Source: Punctularia strigosozonata HHB-11173 SS5
Taxonomy: Eukaryota; Basidiomycota; Agaricomycetes; Corticiales; Punctulariaceae
Reading direction: 5' to 3'
DNA: 64,000 nt
Assembly: GCF_000264995.1 (NCBI RefSeq)
Contig: NW_006767446.1
Span: 262,397 to 326,396, forward strand
The notes under the pieces were generated by a model. That model saw only the letters and a list, made by a program, of their open reading frames with translations, made no database searches and had not been told where the DNA came from. The position numbers and the translations under genes are program-made. Positions 1 to 11,414 of this stretch are shown one piece after another. Positions within the stretch are counted from its first letter, which is position 1; each line of letters begins with the position of its first letter.

Positions 1-1182
1 TTCCTGCGCCGAATCCGGTCGCTGCGACGTGATGCACGGTAGACATGGCTCGTTTGGATGACCATATGAGCGACAGGCGGTGGGCTTTATAGCAGCCTGA
101 GCGAAAGCTGAAGGATACAGACGCAAACAAGGACATCTAATGGTAAAGTCGACCTCTTGGAGCAGATTAGATCCACATCGCACGCCTCAAGCACAAACGC
201 AATTGCGGAGGTCGCAACCGTCGTGCAAGCCGAGGATTACAGCCACCGGCAACGGGACCAGGAGCCGAAAATAGCCTTCCCTGCCGATGCGATGGCGCAG
301 ATGACCGCGGGACCTTCCGGATACCCTCGTACACCAGTCACTAAGCTCCCTAAGTATGATGGAAGAGGTACGAAATACTCTTTAGTGATGAAGTGAAGCT
401 CTTCGCTTTGTCTCTCATCTGGACGGAAATGCGCGTCGCACGTACGGTACGTGGATGCATCGCGTTCTGGCAGCGGGCAATTCCATCGATGACACGTGCT
501 TCACGCTGTGTTCCCGAGAGTTATAAGTCTCTGTTCCTCGGGCGTAAGAACAAAGGCCCCAGAATTTCGGTTTTTTATTCATCTCTCTGGCGCAACTCGG
601 GGTAGTGAAGAGGCCAATGCGAAAGAAAAGGCGAACGGTCTAATGCATATTTAGTAAACACGAGGCATCAGGCGTAGGAAGAGCCTGAAGGGTCCTGGTC
701 AATCCGCATGGCGGCAAGCAATTCCTCCAATATTGCCGTATGACTCGTTTTATCACTATTCGGACAGGGAGCGGAAACAGGACGAGTTTGAACTCGAGTA
801 CTTACGTACTTGGCATCGACGTAGGCTCTGACCTTTCCGTGACCTGATGGTATATATGCTAGCCAGGAACTTGGAGCTGTAGCAGAGTTGCCATGCGTGC
901 GCTGCTGCTCTCAACGTATTTAAGGGGCGACTCATAACGCAAGACGAAGCATGTCTTGCGTCCCCCAAATAGGAAGTCCGCCGTCGGAGACGGGCTTGGC
1001 GGACATTCCCACGTTTCACCGTCTGACTCGCTACGAGCCCACGACCTGTGTGCCTAGCCCGCTGTTATGTATAAGTACTCAACCATGGCGAGCAATTTCC
1101 GCGGGACATACGACGAACGCTGCCTCAATCCAGCTGGCAAAGCTCCATACATCACTCGGAAGATCCTTCTATCGGTACAATC
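1..1182. other. No gene recognised
   Basis: I see only short open frames without a recognisable domain or convincing splice structure. An 79-codon frame at 157-396 contains a KLPKYDG motif loosely reminiscent of retroelement gag proteins, but nothing around it supports a retroelement. The right end is presumably the promoter of the F-box gene that follows. Confidence 0.5.
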
Positions 1183-2441
1183 ATGGGCGGCTCGAACATG
1201 TACTGCACCATCTGCGGCGGCCCAACGTGTCAGAACTTGACCTACGAAGAGGAAGAATTCAACGATTTTGTGACGTTCGACGAGCTGCCCGGGGTCATAT
1301 ACGACGACGCGCTCTGGCTCAGCCACTCATCGGTGGTGATCTACGCGGATTGTCTCAGTCCTCCGGGAGAGTACGGTTCGCCGAATTACTCCAGGCTCGT
1401 TCTGTCCATAGTCTCCGCGTGCTGATTGACAGCTGTGCAGACTGGGGCGCGTACTGCGTCCGTGCGGCGAGCGGAGACGAGGAAAGCGACGACGACGTGC
1501 CCATGGCGGATGTCGCCAAAATGGATCCCGTCCACAGGCCGGTGGATACGAAGTCGCCCCTTGGGCCGGGGAGGTACAATTGCGACAACACAGACGAACC
1601 TCTCGCTCACGAGCTGTGCATACGTCTCGCAGCGTGCTGGGCAAAAGAAGCGCATCCAGACGCGTTCCCCGGGAAGGGGAAGGCGGATCCAGCCAAATAT
1701 CTATGGGACGACCAAGGCCCTGTATGTCACTGGGCCTGCCAGGCCGAAATTCACCCGAACGACGATGATCACGACACGAAGGCGTATCTGGCCCAATCCA
1801 AGGTCGCCAGAAAAGCCGCGGGTAATCCGAGCCAAGTCGACATCTGGAGGAATTGGTCCCGGTCGTTCAAGTACGGCTACGAAATGGAAGACGAACAGGG
1901 ATGGAAGTGGCTCGACGCGTGCGGGCAGGAGTACGAGCACGAGACCGCATTCGGGGTCGTGCATCTCAAGCGCCCCGATTGCTTCCCCGCTGTGCACGAC
2001 CTCCCCCTAGACACGCCCGGTATATCCCCCACCTCCTTATTCCCGTCGTCCTCCCACTTTCCCGCGGACGTCGTGCTGAGTATCGTTGCGGACCTCGATG
2101 GCCCGGGGTTACGTGCGCTCGAGCGCACGTCCCGGGCCTGGCGCGACTTCCTGCGCTGCCAGCTCGCGCAGCGCCACATCTGGCTACCGCGCGTGAAGGA
2201 GTTCCATTACGCACCGACGGACGCGGACTGGACGAGCAGCGCGGACGTTGTGAGGCAGGCGATGGGGTCTCCGGAGCGCAGGGCGGCGGTTGACTGGAGG
2301 AGGTACTACAACGACTGCAGACAGAGCTCGAACATGAAGAATCGAGCAAGGGTATGGGACTCGGTATGGCAGATCAGCCACTGGCTGGATCACTGTGGGT
2401 GCAGCAAAAGGTCGGACGACGGCGGTGAGTCGGATGCATGA
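1183..2441 (+). CDS. F-box family protein with N-terminal CxxCGGPxC motif (copy A)
   Basis: Two exons, 1183-1375 and 1441-2441, encode 397 aa; the 65 bp GT-AG intron splices in phase 1 right after PPGEY. Residues 8-16 carry a CxxCGGPxC cysteine motif that could bind a metal, followed by a conserved VVIYADCLSPPG block ending exon 1. The middle holds LAHELCIRLAACW and HLKRPD motifs. An F-box-like helix set (FPADVVLSIVADLDGPGLRA) starts near residue 271, and the C-terminus has a conserved VDWRRYYND segment. F-box proteins usually recruit substrates to SCF ubiquitin ligases; that role is inferred here. Three intact paralogs and one relic lie at 28.9-34.9 kb with the same exon architecture. The ATG at 1183 was chosen because the paralogs start at the equivalent place. 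The C-terminal tail is acidic and unique. Confidence 0.82.
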
Positions 2442-3487
2442 GCCCGTAGACGTGAGTATTTTCCCTCTTGCCTCCCAGCCGTGAATGTGATGTGCTTCGG
2501 ATCGAAGGACTGTTCCAGCCTCTACGCCTTCATCGGGTCATTGGGTTGCTTATGCGGGTCGTGGCGATTGATGGAGGATCTCCGACAAGGCACGGTTAGC
2601 GTCAAGTCGGCACCGGGGGAGTGATTTGTTGAGTAAGCATGCCGGCAGCCGGAGCACAGATTCGTACAGCGATCTGTTGGCGATCTGCCTTCGAATCAAC
2701 TTCGAATCGTTAGTAGGTTATGTTTGAATCGCTTATCAACCTGCGGTGAGTTCCCTGTTGACAGTTTATGTCGTCTGAGTGATGCATGTACATCAAATGT
2801 ACATATGACTCCAATGGTGTTGTTTCTCTTCGACTGCGTTCGTTACCCATGAGTTGGGGCTCTCGTCGTCCCGCGAGGCTGACTCACATTTACTCGTTGG
2901 CCGGCCAGCGCTGACATCCGAGCGAGGACGATCCAGGAGTCATTTTGATCCACTATGCCTCGAGGTTCACGTCACATGGACCCTCACATCACTAATGATC
3001 TTCACGATCTACCCGAGCGAGATAGGAGCAAAGATGTCATCATAGGGGCACTCGTTCCTGAGGACGCTCTGCAGAACCGTTTATCCCGGCGCTGCAGGGC
3101 GGGGGTGGAGTTGAGTACCTTTGATTCTGTCGTCGTTCATTCTGCATTACGAGGCCCTCTAAGCTTTCCTTGGACACCGAGCGAAGCGTCATGTTTCTCG
3201 TAATGTTCCTCTGAGAAAACGCACTAAGACATCTCCTGACACGAACGACTGAATCGTTCGCTCGGACGAAAGCGGGGTCGGCGCGGGGAAGCCGTAGGGC
3301 AACCCCGGCCCGGGGCTCCGGATGAGCGGTTTCTCCTGGTCTCTCCTGCCTTCCCCGCATCTCGCGCCCTCGCTCGTCTTCAACGCTCGGAACCCCCCGG
3401 AAACCGGGCCCGGGTTCCGTTTCGTACCCCTAGCTTTCCTGCGTCTCGCGTGTCGCGATGGGTGTAAGATGGCCAGGAATTTTCAGA
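2442..3487. other. Intergenic, no gene recognised
   Basis: No supported coding signal. Short frames here lack homology and splice context. The last 100 bases are the transporter promoter. Confidence 0.5.
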
Positions 3488-3495
3488 TATAAAAG
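3488..3495 (+). promoter_or_regulatory. TATA box of the sugar transporter gene
   Basis: TATAAAAG lies 85 bp upstream of the ATG at 3573, a plausible spacing for a TATA element followed by a short 5' leader. Assignment rests on sequence and position only. Confidence 0.45.
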
Positions 3496-3572
3496 ACGCG
3501 AATAACTCTCCGACGAACCTCGTCATCCGACTTTTCCCCGTTCCCCTCCTCCTCATCGACGACTTTGCAACG

Positions 3573-5449
3573 ATGGCACCCGCAACGGGACGACGATTAT
3601 ATCGCACAATCAACTTCGTGGCTGGCCTCGCCATCTTCTTGTGGGTAGTTGTTCTCAAGGGATTCTGCATGACGCTGACGGAAGACTCGTTCAGCTTCGG
3701 TTATGACCAGGGAATGATGGGAGGTGTAAACACCTCCCCAGATTACGTCGAGGTTATGAAGCTTGGATACTCCACGTACGTGTCTCGCAGTCACGCATCC
3801 TCACATCGTTCCGCTTACCGACTTTGCACTCAAGCTACGAAGGCCCTTCACAAGGCTATGTCGCCACAATCACCCACCCTACTCGCCAAGGCGGCATCGT
3901 CAGCATATACTACTTAGGCACCCTCGTCGGCTGCCTCATGGGCGGCGTATTGGGCGACCGACTGGGCCGGATCAAGTCGATGTTCATTGGCGGCCTCTGG
4001 GTCCTCCTCGGCGCCACTCTGCAGTGCTCGGCGCAGAACATCTCATGGATGCTCTGCGCGCGCATCATCAACGGTATTGGCACGGGCATTCTGAATGCGA
4101 TCGTGCCCGTATGGTCGGCGGAGGTGGCGACGCATACGTCCCGTGGCGCGTTCATCGCGATGGAGTTCACGCTGAACATCTTTGGCGTCGTTGTCGGTCA
4201 GTACTCATTTCGTTCACCTCAACAATTGACCACGACTTGCTGACTCGCATCTACTGTCTAGCGTATTGGCTCGAATTTGGACTTGGCTTTGTCGGAGACG
4301 GCAGGTCGCAAGTTCGCTGGAGGTTCCCCATCGCCTTCCAAATCATCCCCGTGCTCGCCTTCATGGCGTGCTTACGCCTGATGCCTGAAAGTCCCCGGTG
4401 GCTCGTCAAGGCCGGGCGGCTCGACGAGGCGAAACAGGTCTTGGGCATGCTTCGGTCTGAGGATGGCAATCTTGAAGACAAGAAGGTCGTGTCTGAGTAC
4501 ACTGATATCGTGGAGGTTGTCGACCTCGAGCATGCGCACGCGTCGCGGAACACGTATTGGGCCATGTTCTGGGGCATCGGTGAGTATCAGGCTATGAGAA
4601 GGTTGGATGTGCTCTGACTGACTATGTTCCTTAGGATCTGGTGACTTGCACGTCGCGCGTCGTGTGCAGTTGTCTATATGGCTGCAGATCTTTCAAGAAT
4701 GGGTCGGAATCGCGGCCATCACCGTATACGCGCCTACTATCTTTGCCGAGGCGGGATACGACGCTCGTAAATCGCAATGGCTTTCAGGTCTTAACGACGT
4801 CACATACATGCTCGCAACGTTGATGGCCGTGGTCACCATTGACCGCTGGGGCCGTCGCGTGGGCCTGTGGTGGTGAGTTGTCTTTTCGCAAGCCGGTAAT
4901 GAGGCGGTGGCTGATAAAGTATATCACAGGGGCGCTGTGGGCCAAGGCATCTCCCTCATTCTCGCCGGCGCGTTCGCGCGTCTGCTGAAGGACAACCCGG
5001 CAAAGGCGTCACAATACGGCGGCGCGGCCGCCTTCTTCGTCTTCCTCTACACCGCCATCTTCGGCGCGACCTGGCTCACGATCCCGTGGGTGTACCCGAC
5101 CGAGACCTTCCCTCTCGAGGTGCGCGCGAAGGGTAACGCGTGGGGCGTCGTCGGCTGGTCGATCGGCAACGGATGGCTCACGCTCCTCAACCCGGTCATG
5201 TTTTCCTCCATCGGCGAGAACACGCTCCACATCTTCGGCGCCGTCAACTTCCTCACGATTCCGATAGTGTACGCGTTTTACCCTGAGACAGCGAACAGGA
5301 CATTAGAGGAGATGGACCTGTTGTTCGCGAGCGACAGTCCGTTCGTGTGGGAGGAGGAGAAGCACTTTAAGAAACTGAAGGAGGCGCAGGTAGCGAAGCA
5401 CGAGCAGGAGAGGAGCATGCATGAATCGCATGCGGTGTCGAAGGCATGA
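3573..5449 (+). CDS. MFS sugar transporter
   Basis: Six exons (3573-3640, 3695-3775, 3835-4196, 4262-4579, 4635-4872, 4930-5449) encode 528 aa, normal for fungal hexose-type transporters. Introns are 54-65 bp. Visible sugar-porter signatures are FFGYDQGMMGGV in helix 1, GDRLGRIKSM after helix 2, PESPRWLVKAGR before the central loop, DRWGRRVG after helix 8, and PETANRTLEEMD after helix 12. Twelve membrane helices are expected and the hydrophobic pattern agrees. The C-terminal tail is charged and cytoplasmic. The protein should move a hexose, pentose or related polyol across the plasma membrane by proton symport; the substrate cannot be read from sequence. The first intron uses donor GTGGGT, which is needed to join IFF to GYDQ. 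Nothing suggests that the gene is broken. Confidence 0.9.
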
Positions 5450-5738
5450 ACGTGTGATATGATACACGATGTATACTTAGATTCTGTTCTTTGTGTAGTT
5501 GTGAGGTATATTCATTAAAAGTATAATCTGTGGATTTGACTTGAATGTCGATAAGAACGGTACTTTGGCGCAGTAACAAGGCGCAGTAACCTCCGCAGTG
5601 ACCTGATAATGAGCCAGGCGTTTAAGATGTCGTCATAGCAGCGCATCTCTCATAGCCGACGTTATTACAGGGTAACGGGCGTGGCATACCTTTGTCGAGA
5701 GAAGTCGGCGTGTTCTTCCAATTCATCCTCGCCACGCC

Positions 5739-5744
5739 TATAAG
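5739..5744 (+). promoter_or_regulatory. TATA box of the DUF6593-like gene
   Basis: TATAAG lies about 40 bp upstream of the proposed ATG at 5781. Position and sequence only. Confidence 0.35.
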
Positions 5745-5780
5745 TATGTCCAACGATAATGGCATCACACACAACAACTC

Positions 5781-6313
5781 ATGAAGCCTCCTCTATCGAA
5801 ACTATCGAAACTCGCAACACCACCAAAGAAAAAAATGAACGTCCACTTCGTGTCGGATTCTCCGCGCGACTCCATGATTCTCGACGGTGCTACGGGCACG
5901 CCACTCTTCGACGTGTCAACCTCTCGGAATATCGGTCGAGCAACAACGACCATACGTGCGGGACAAGCTGGCGTGGTCGCTACGATCGAGTGGCATGCGT
6001 TCAGCAGCACGCAAGTCACATACCGCGATGCTTGCTGGGACGTGGACTCGTGGCTCAGAAAAGTTAGGGCATATTCGGGAGGCCAGTGCCTATTCAACAA
6101 GTCTCTCTTGCGAGTATGCTGACTGTTTTGGGGCCACAGGCCGAGGACTTTCCGAGCGCCGAACGGACTTACTACATGTGGGAGCAAGATGGGCGTACCA
6201 TGAGGGTGAGCATTGCGTGCAATGTTCAGGTATCGACGGAAACTGGTCAATCTACGATGTCGACCCGCTATCAGCTGGTCGATACCCAGTCGCGTATGAC
6301 CGTTGCGCAGTAG
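5781..6313 (+). CDS. DUF6593-like small protein
   Basis: Two exons, 5781-6062 and 6140-6313, give about 151 aa. The pattern resembles the basidiomycete DUF6593 family: SDSPRDSMILDG near the start, TPLFDVST, a TTTIRA strand, a VATIEWH strand, WDVDSWLRK, and then YYMWEQDG after the intron. The function of the family is unknown and it is usually cytosolic and present in many copies. The 77 bp intron has a good branch site (TGCTGAC) and a CACAG acceptor. An in-frame ATG at 5835 is an alternative start that keeps the whole domain. The C-terminus after the MR at about 6204 is weakly conserved, so a further intron or a slightly wrong end is possible. Family assignment is from pattern memory. Confidence 0.6.
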
Positions 6314-6316
6314 CAC

Positions 6317-6669
6317 CGTAAGCGGCGAGGTTTGCTGTCAAACGGAGACCTTGGGTTAGATGTGCAGCCAGAGGTTCTGCCCATCTTGGAGCTCGTCCTT
6401 CTCTCGTTCATCATAATGGAGTGGACGGCGAGGTCTCGTCGTCGCGCTGCCGCAGCAGCTGCGGGGTAATAGTGCAGCTGACATCTTAAATTGAAGGACA
6501 TGATTAGTACCCTCCTCCACTCGTCTCAATAGATCATGCACATATATTTGACCGCGTTTACTGCGTTGTACATGGTCAACGTTCTTGATGATGGGCCTAT
6601 ATCAAAACTTATGAGCGAAACGTCACGTCGCGATGATGAAGAAGCCCACACCTTACCTTTGAAGCCTTC
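6317..6669. other. Intergenic, no gene recognised
   Basis: Space between two convergent genes. No coding or RNA signal seen. Confidence 0.5.
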
Positions 6670-8205
6670 CTAGTCTGAGTCTTCGAAACAGTCGACGATG
6701 CGTAGCTCCGACGCAGCATGACGGAGGACACGCACGTCCGTGGGCTGAACGCCGCCGCAGCGACGTATAAACACCCTATCTACCCTCCGACCCTGCGTCG
6801 AACGGTCAAGCAGGTACTTTTGGAAGATGAGCAGGTCCGAGCGAGTCAATAGAGGACTGTGGGTGAGATGGATATGGTTGAAGGGAAGTCGCTCTACAGG
6901 AGATTCCGAGCCTAGGACTGTGCATAGAATCCGTGCATAGAAACCAGACGCCCGAACCAGAGGGATCGCAGGCAACGCCTGCAAGATAGTAAGGAGCGAG
7001 TCCTTTGTGGGAGAAGCGACGTCGTCGAAAGCTGTGTCATCGGGGCATTCAAGAATCAACTCGTTGATGGTCAGAAGGTCGAACGCTCCGCAGAAGTCCG
7101 GAGTGATCCATAGCACGCTTTTCCAGAACGAGACGGCGCCATCATACATGGATACGCTGGCGATTGGGGCATCGACTTTCTTCATCGGCCAATCCACTTC
7201 TGCTTGAGAGGCGTCGTACCACTGCAACAGAATGCATTCGTCCGAGATCTTGAGAGTGCAGTATTTCCGAGGGGCATTCTTGAAGCGATCATCAACGGAC
7301 GTCACGATGGATGAGAAATGGGCGGGATACTGGAGATCTGTTGCACGATTGGCGCTGATGTGGAAAGAATACGCAGCTGAAGCAGTACAGGGCATCTGAA
7401 CGGCCGCAGAGATATAGTCACACACGCGAATGTCGTCGACAACGTCCAGGATTCGGAGATTAGGGAGGGATATATGTGAGCGATAGCGTTGAGGAGGGGG
7501 TGGAGCGTTCGCGGCATTGCGAAGATAAAGGCGTTGCAGATTTGACATGTGACTGAGCATATCGCACAGTTTGCTCGAGGCGCAGAGATGTCGGCCTTCG
7601 ATCGATAGCTCCTCGAGATTGTGGAAGGAGAAAGGTTCCGTAGAGGAGAATTCCAAGCCTGAGACATGGTACATCCGAATGGACGAGAACATGATGCTTG
7701 GAAGCTCGAAATCCCAATGCCGCACGCTTCCCCGCACGACAGAGATCATGAGCGTTTCAATATTCCGGACGTTCGCTGCTACCATCGATGATAAAATGCG
7801 AGTGGCCACTCTCGGCACGGCTCTGAGGTAGAGGGCTTCCACTCGAGCCACGTCGGATATCGTCTGTAACACATGCATCGCGGCAGCAAAAACCACCTCC
7901 CCATTCCCTCCATTTGCGCACAAAACGATGCGAAGGTCTTTGGAGTACTCCAGCATGAATTCGGTAGCACGGACATCAGACAGGTCGAATTTGGTCCACA
8001 GAGCTGGGACATCCCAGGCTATATCTTTCCAGCGATGACAGACTCGTGTTATCGAGCCAAGGAAAGGAATATCAGAGTCCCAAGGCGAGTTGGACCAGAT
8101 GGCGAAGCAAAAGATGCGAATCAGCAGTTCGGTAGGGAGGGTCTGGATGTGGGCGAGTTTTTTGCCTTCCACAGCACTGTTATGAGATTCGTAAGGCGGT
8201 TCCAT
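6670..8205 (-). CDS. F-box domain protein (single exon)
   Basis: An uninterrupted 511-codon frame. Residues 22-70 form a canonical Agaricomycete F-box: LPTELLIRIFCFAIW, then ITRVCHRWKDIAWDVPALWT. The rest is a divergent leucine-rich-like region (for example LSHMSNLQRLYLRNAA and LPNLRILDVVDD) that would act as the substrate-binding surface. F-box proteins of this type belong to large lineage-specific expansions in mushrooms and are presumed SCF adaptors; the substrate is unknown. It is not closely related to the CxxCGGPxC F-box family elsewhere in this window. The ATG at 8205 gives the usual short leader before the F-box. A 266 bp inverted-repeat element begins 275 bp upstream, within the likely promoter. 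Confidence 0.85.
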   Translation of the reverse strand: MEPPYESHNSAVEGKKLAHIQTLPTELLIRIFCFAIWSNSPWDSDIPFLGSITRVCHRWKDIAWDVPALWTKFDLSDVRATEFMLEYSKDLRIVLCANGGNGEVVFAAAMHVLQTISDVARVEALYLRAVPRVATRILSSMVAANVRNIETLMISVVRGSVRHWDFELPSIMFSSIRMYHVSGLEFSSTEPFSFHNLEELSIEGRHLCASSKLCDMLSHMSNLQRLYLRNAANAPPPPQRYRSHISLPNLRILDVVDDIRVCDYISAAVQMPCTASAAYSFHISANRATDLQYPAHFSSIVTSVDDRFKNAPRKYCTLKISDECILLQWYDASQAEVDWPMKKVDAPIASVSMYDGAVSFWKSVLWITPDFCGAFDLLTINELILECPDDTAFDDVASPTKDSLLTILQALPAIPLVRASGFYARILCTVLGSESPVERLPFNHIHLTHSPLLTRSDLLIFQKYLLDRSTQGRRVDRVFIRRCGGVQPTDVRVLRHAASELRIVDCFEDSD

Positions 8206-8479
8206 ATAACCCCACTTCTATCCGACGTAAGTCATATGCTAAAGGTATACAATCAACGTAGCTCACTAGCTGCTGAATGGTCCGGGGTCGAGCTCCGGAA
8301 GACGAGCTGCGATGAATCGGGCGGGATTGCAGGGAGAGAAGCATTCTCTCGCGTCGCGTGTTGCCTTTACCGCTTTATACCCTCAGAGGCTCAGATTTGT
8401 CATAGCAGTTCCAGAAAGAGCTTGGCATGTGTTTGTTGCGAACACTTCATTTGGTCGCCAACGGTTCGCCGTTGACATA

Positions 8480-8745
8480 CTGTACTTTTACGACCGTAAG
8501 TTCGGCCAGGTCGGAGGGGGACAGGGGACACCCCCCAAGTTCGGGGCCGTGGGAAGTTCATCCGCAGCCTGCCCGGGGGACACGTGCTTACGAGGTCAGA
8601 TTTTTTGATCACACGGTCAGATTTGAGACTCTCACGGTCAGATATAAGGTGTCCCGGAGGTTCGGAGTGCCAGGGGACAGGGGACAATAAGTTCGGTTCG
8701 GGTGCCCCGGGGACGCGGGACGAACTTACGGTCGTAAAAGTACAG
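8480..8745. mobile_element. MITE-like element with 25 bp perfect terminal inverted repeats and TA flanks
   Basis: The sequence from 8480 (CTGTACTTTTACGACCGTAA...) is repeated as an exact reverse complement ending at 8745, giving perfect inverted termini of 25 bp. Both ends are flanked by TA (8478-8479 and 8746-8747), the target duplication of Tc1/mariner-like elements; counting the TA, the palindromic arms are 27-28 bp. The 266 bp body has no coding capacity, contains several AAGTTCG and GGTCAGAT repeats, and is rich in G runs near both ends. This fits a non-autonomous miniature transposon mobilised in trans. The perfect arms suggest recent activity. No transposase is present in the window. 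Confidence 0.75.
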
Positions 8746-8747
8746 TA

Positions 8748-9533
8748 TATGAATCGGTGAGTAAGGTATAGCGTGACGATGATGTTACACGGTGTTTACG
8801 CCTCCGACCCCCTCCTCCGACCCACGACCAAACCTGCAGCACCGACCTACCTTCAGCGCTTACTTCCTGAGTCGTTCGGCTGCCATCATCAATCTAGAGT
8901 CATGCATGCATCGTGCTTTTCCATCTGAGATTTGGTAGGTAACCTACCATATATAGATATATTGCTATTTCTCTACTTCAAGTAAAGATCTAATTTTGAC
9001 GGGGACTTTAACAATTGATATGGAATTTCATAAAGAAAAATGTACAAACGTATTTTGTAATGAAATACTCTGGTTGTGACCGCGCTCTTCAGAAGGTTGC
9101 GGTCTAGCACTCAGACTCCACCAAATGCGCGCGTATCCGAGTCAATGATCGGATCTTTTTTCTCCGACTTCTTGTGACACCTTCGTTGACATACACCGCA
9201 CCACTATGAGCTACTCTGCACGCAAGAGGAAACTCGGCTCTATCTCCAGTTGGTTAGACCCTGCAGGGTTCGTGTTTTTGCCGCATTTTCCGCGCATACT
9301 CGTGTTTCAGGGGCTTCTAGGGCAAGCTGGGACATAGATTCGCCAACTTGCGGCTATAATTGCATTGCTACGCTTTGTCTACGCGCATCTCCGATCTTGT
9401 GCAGTCAATACGATGGTTGTCATCGTGGTCCACACGTTTCGTCGGGCGAAATTCTCCCCTGTGGTCCCATACGCCATATAAGACGGTCCCCACAAGCCTT
9501 CGACCATTTTATTGTCGCTCCTTGAGTTCTAAT
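8748..9533. other. Intergenic, no gene recognised
   Basis: The left part (about 8940-9060) is AT-rich. No supported gene. The right end is the promoter region of the membrane protein gene. Confidence 0.5.
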
Positions 9534-11258
9534 ATGACCTCAAGCGCAAACGCTTCCGGCCCTGCTCTCATGGCCTGCCTAGCAGAGTTCCACAACGCGC
9601 ACCCGAAATTGCCACTCACTGCCAACAACTGTACCGGCGGTCTCGTCACCGACAGCCTCATCTCCTTCCTAAACCTTTCATCGACTGCCCGAAACACCCT
9701 ATCAGAGATGTCGTCGTGGTCGAACTTCGTAGCCGCGTACTGCCTGAGCCCACCTGTGTGTTGAATTGTCCTTAATGACATCAGCAGCTGAAGAAGGCTA
9801 ACAAGTATTGCTGCGTACACTTAGCCCGACGATGGCTGCCCTTTCGGTGTGTGTCCTAATCCTGACATTGCAGGTAAGCATTGTCTACTCTGCAACCGTG
9901 GATTGCATTACTGACATCTGTGCTAAAAGGGCTATTCGTTCGCATCGCGAGTATGTTTATCGCAATCATTTTGTATTCACTGTCTTTGATGCACCACACC
10001 GTTTTATAGCCTATATAACGGCACTGTACACCAGTGGGCTCACAGTACCTGATCCAGTATTTGGCTCTTACTTGTGCACACTTGCTTCCGCAGGCTACCT
10101 GATATTTTACTCGAATAAGAAAGAAGACACCGAGGACGGTAAGCCGTGTCCATCTCACCACTTCCTGTGCTCATGATGATATATTTATAGCAATCAAAGG
10201 GCACCTTGCCTTAATCGGCTGTCAAGTTCTCGCGGGACTCATTGCTTTACTCAAAGGAGAGCTCACGCAATTGCACGTCATCATCTTGGCTCTTTTGTGT
10301 GGATCCCCGATGACATGGCAGCTAATCATCTACTCGATTGGGTATTCGGAGAGCGTTGCAGAATACTTCAATCGCTGGGGGCTTCAGACATTCCTTCCCT
10401 GTGATAGACGTGCGAGCTTCAATGGTGGAGATGCCCAGGGCCAGCGACAGCATTCCAGTGAGGAAACGGCGAACACAACAGATTATCACAGTTCGCTCTC
10501 CGTATCGTCGATCCGTCGTGACATGCCTTTTCGAAGCATCGGAAAACATATGAAACGTCTCACACAATACTCCATTCCATTCATAACAGCTGTGGTGGCA
10601 ACACTTTGGGCCACCGTCGCAGCCATAGGACTTGGCCACCCTCATGCCATCAAATTCTCCCAACCTTCTTGCAATATCGCCTCAATAACACCTAGCATCA
10701 TCACCTGTATCACTCCCGTGGGCCTGGTTGTTGGTGGTTGCGTCCAGACTCTCATCTACAAACGATTCAGGCGAGCTATCAGAGCCATTCGGACAGCGAC
10801 GGGTATTGACACTTGTGTCTCTTTTACCATTTAAAGGAATACCTCTACATCCCATCCAGCGTTAACCTATGCTATACAACTAATGATCGCTCAAGCACCA
10901 GTCGCGACTGTGATCTACACATGCTACGTAGTTTGGATTACGGCGATGGAGATTTATATCAAGGGTATCCCAGATCGGCACATCACATTCTCGTTCGGAC
11001 AGGTAAGAAACAGCCACTCCGTAACACGCCTTCTCGATGTGAACGCTGACCAAAGATATCGTCATGGTATAGTTCCTTGCGTTGTTACCGGTGTGCCTTG
11101 TCATGATATCGTACATCAGAGCCATCTGGTCGATGATGATCTCCGTGGAAGACCGTGTGATAGCATTGGTCTTGGAGGAAGAAGACCGGTCAGACGAATT
11201 GGAGACTATGACATCCCATCCTGGATACCCGGGTCCTCGTAGCACACCCAACCCTTGA
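9534..11258 (+). CDS. Multi-pass membrane protein of an Agaricomycete family
   Basis: Seven exons (9534-9755, 9825-9873, 9930-9972, 10035-10138, 10191-10802, 10860-11002, 11073-11258) keep frame throughout and encode 452 aa. An N-terminal extracellular-type segment is followed by CPFGVCPNPDIAG and VRIASMF. The NPDIAG..VR signature is one I recognise from uncharacterised fungal integral membrane proteins. Hydrophobic stretches suggest six or seven helices, for example GCQVLAGLIALL, IPFITAVVATLWATVAAIGL, VATVIYTCYVVWI and FLALLPVCLVMISYI. A polar loop of about 60 residues lies in the middle. The acceptors at 10034 and 10859 are inferred because nearer AGs give stops. The 3' end stops inside a proline-rich repeat that continues, decayed, beyond the stop. 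Function is unknown. Confidence 0.62.
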
Positions 11259-11414
11259 TACCAAGATCTTCATAGTATATCCCCTCCGGAAACCAAGGTC
11301 CTTATAGTACGCCCCTTGCCGGGCACCAAGCTCCTTACGGTACACCCCCCTTCCTGATACCAGGGTCCCAGCCGGGATACCAATATCCTTACGATGCCCA
11401 GGCATTCTGTTGAT
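11205..11414 (+). repeat. Imperfect ~33 bp tandem repeats at and beyond the stop codon
   Basis: Four to five degenerate units of about 31-36 bp follow the pattern GGNNACCAAGNTCCTTAYRGTACNCC. In one frame they would encode Gly-His/Asn-Gln-x-Pro-Tyr-x-Thr-Pro-Pro units ending in GYQYPYDAQAFC and a stop. The first unit (PGYPGPRSTPNP) is in frame with the membrane protein, which then meets TGA at 11256-11258. A further in-frame TAG and frame changes separate the rest. This looks like a proline/tyrosine-rich cytoplasmic tail partly lost by mutation. Confidence 0.55.

Noticed and set aside
157-396. Possible retroelement gag fragment (KLPKYDG motif)
   Set aside because: A short motif only; no zinc knuckle, protease, RT or LTR nearby.
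951-1440. Upstream extension of the copy A frame back to 951
   Set aside because: The extension has no resemblance to the paralogs. The spliced model with exon 1 at 1183-1375 restores the conserved CxxCGGPxC module.
3721-3740. Inverted repeat GGTGTAAACACC in the transporter
   Set aside because: Lies in conserved coding sequence (GGVNTSP), so a regulatory role is unlikely.
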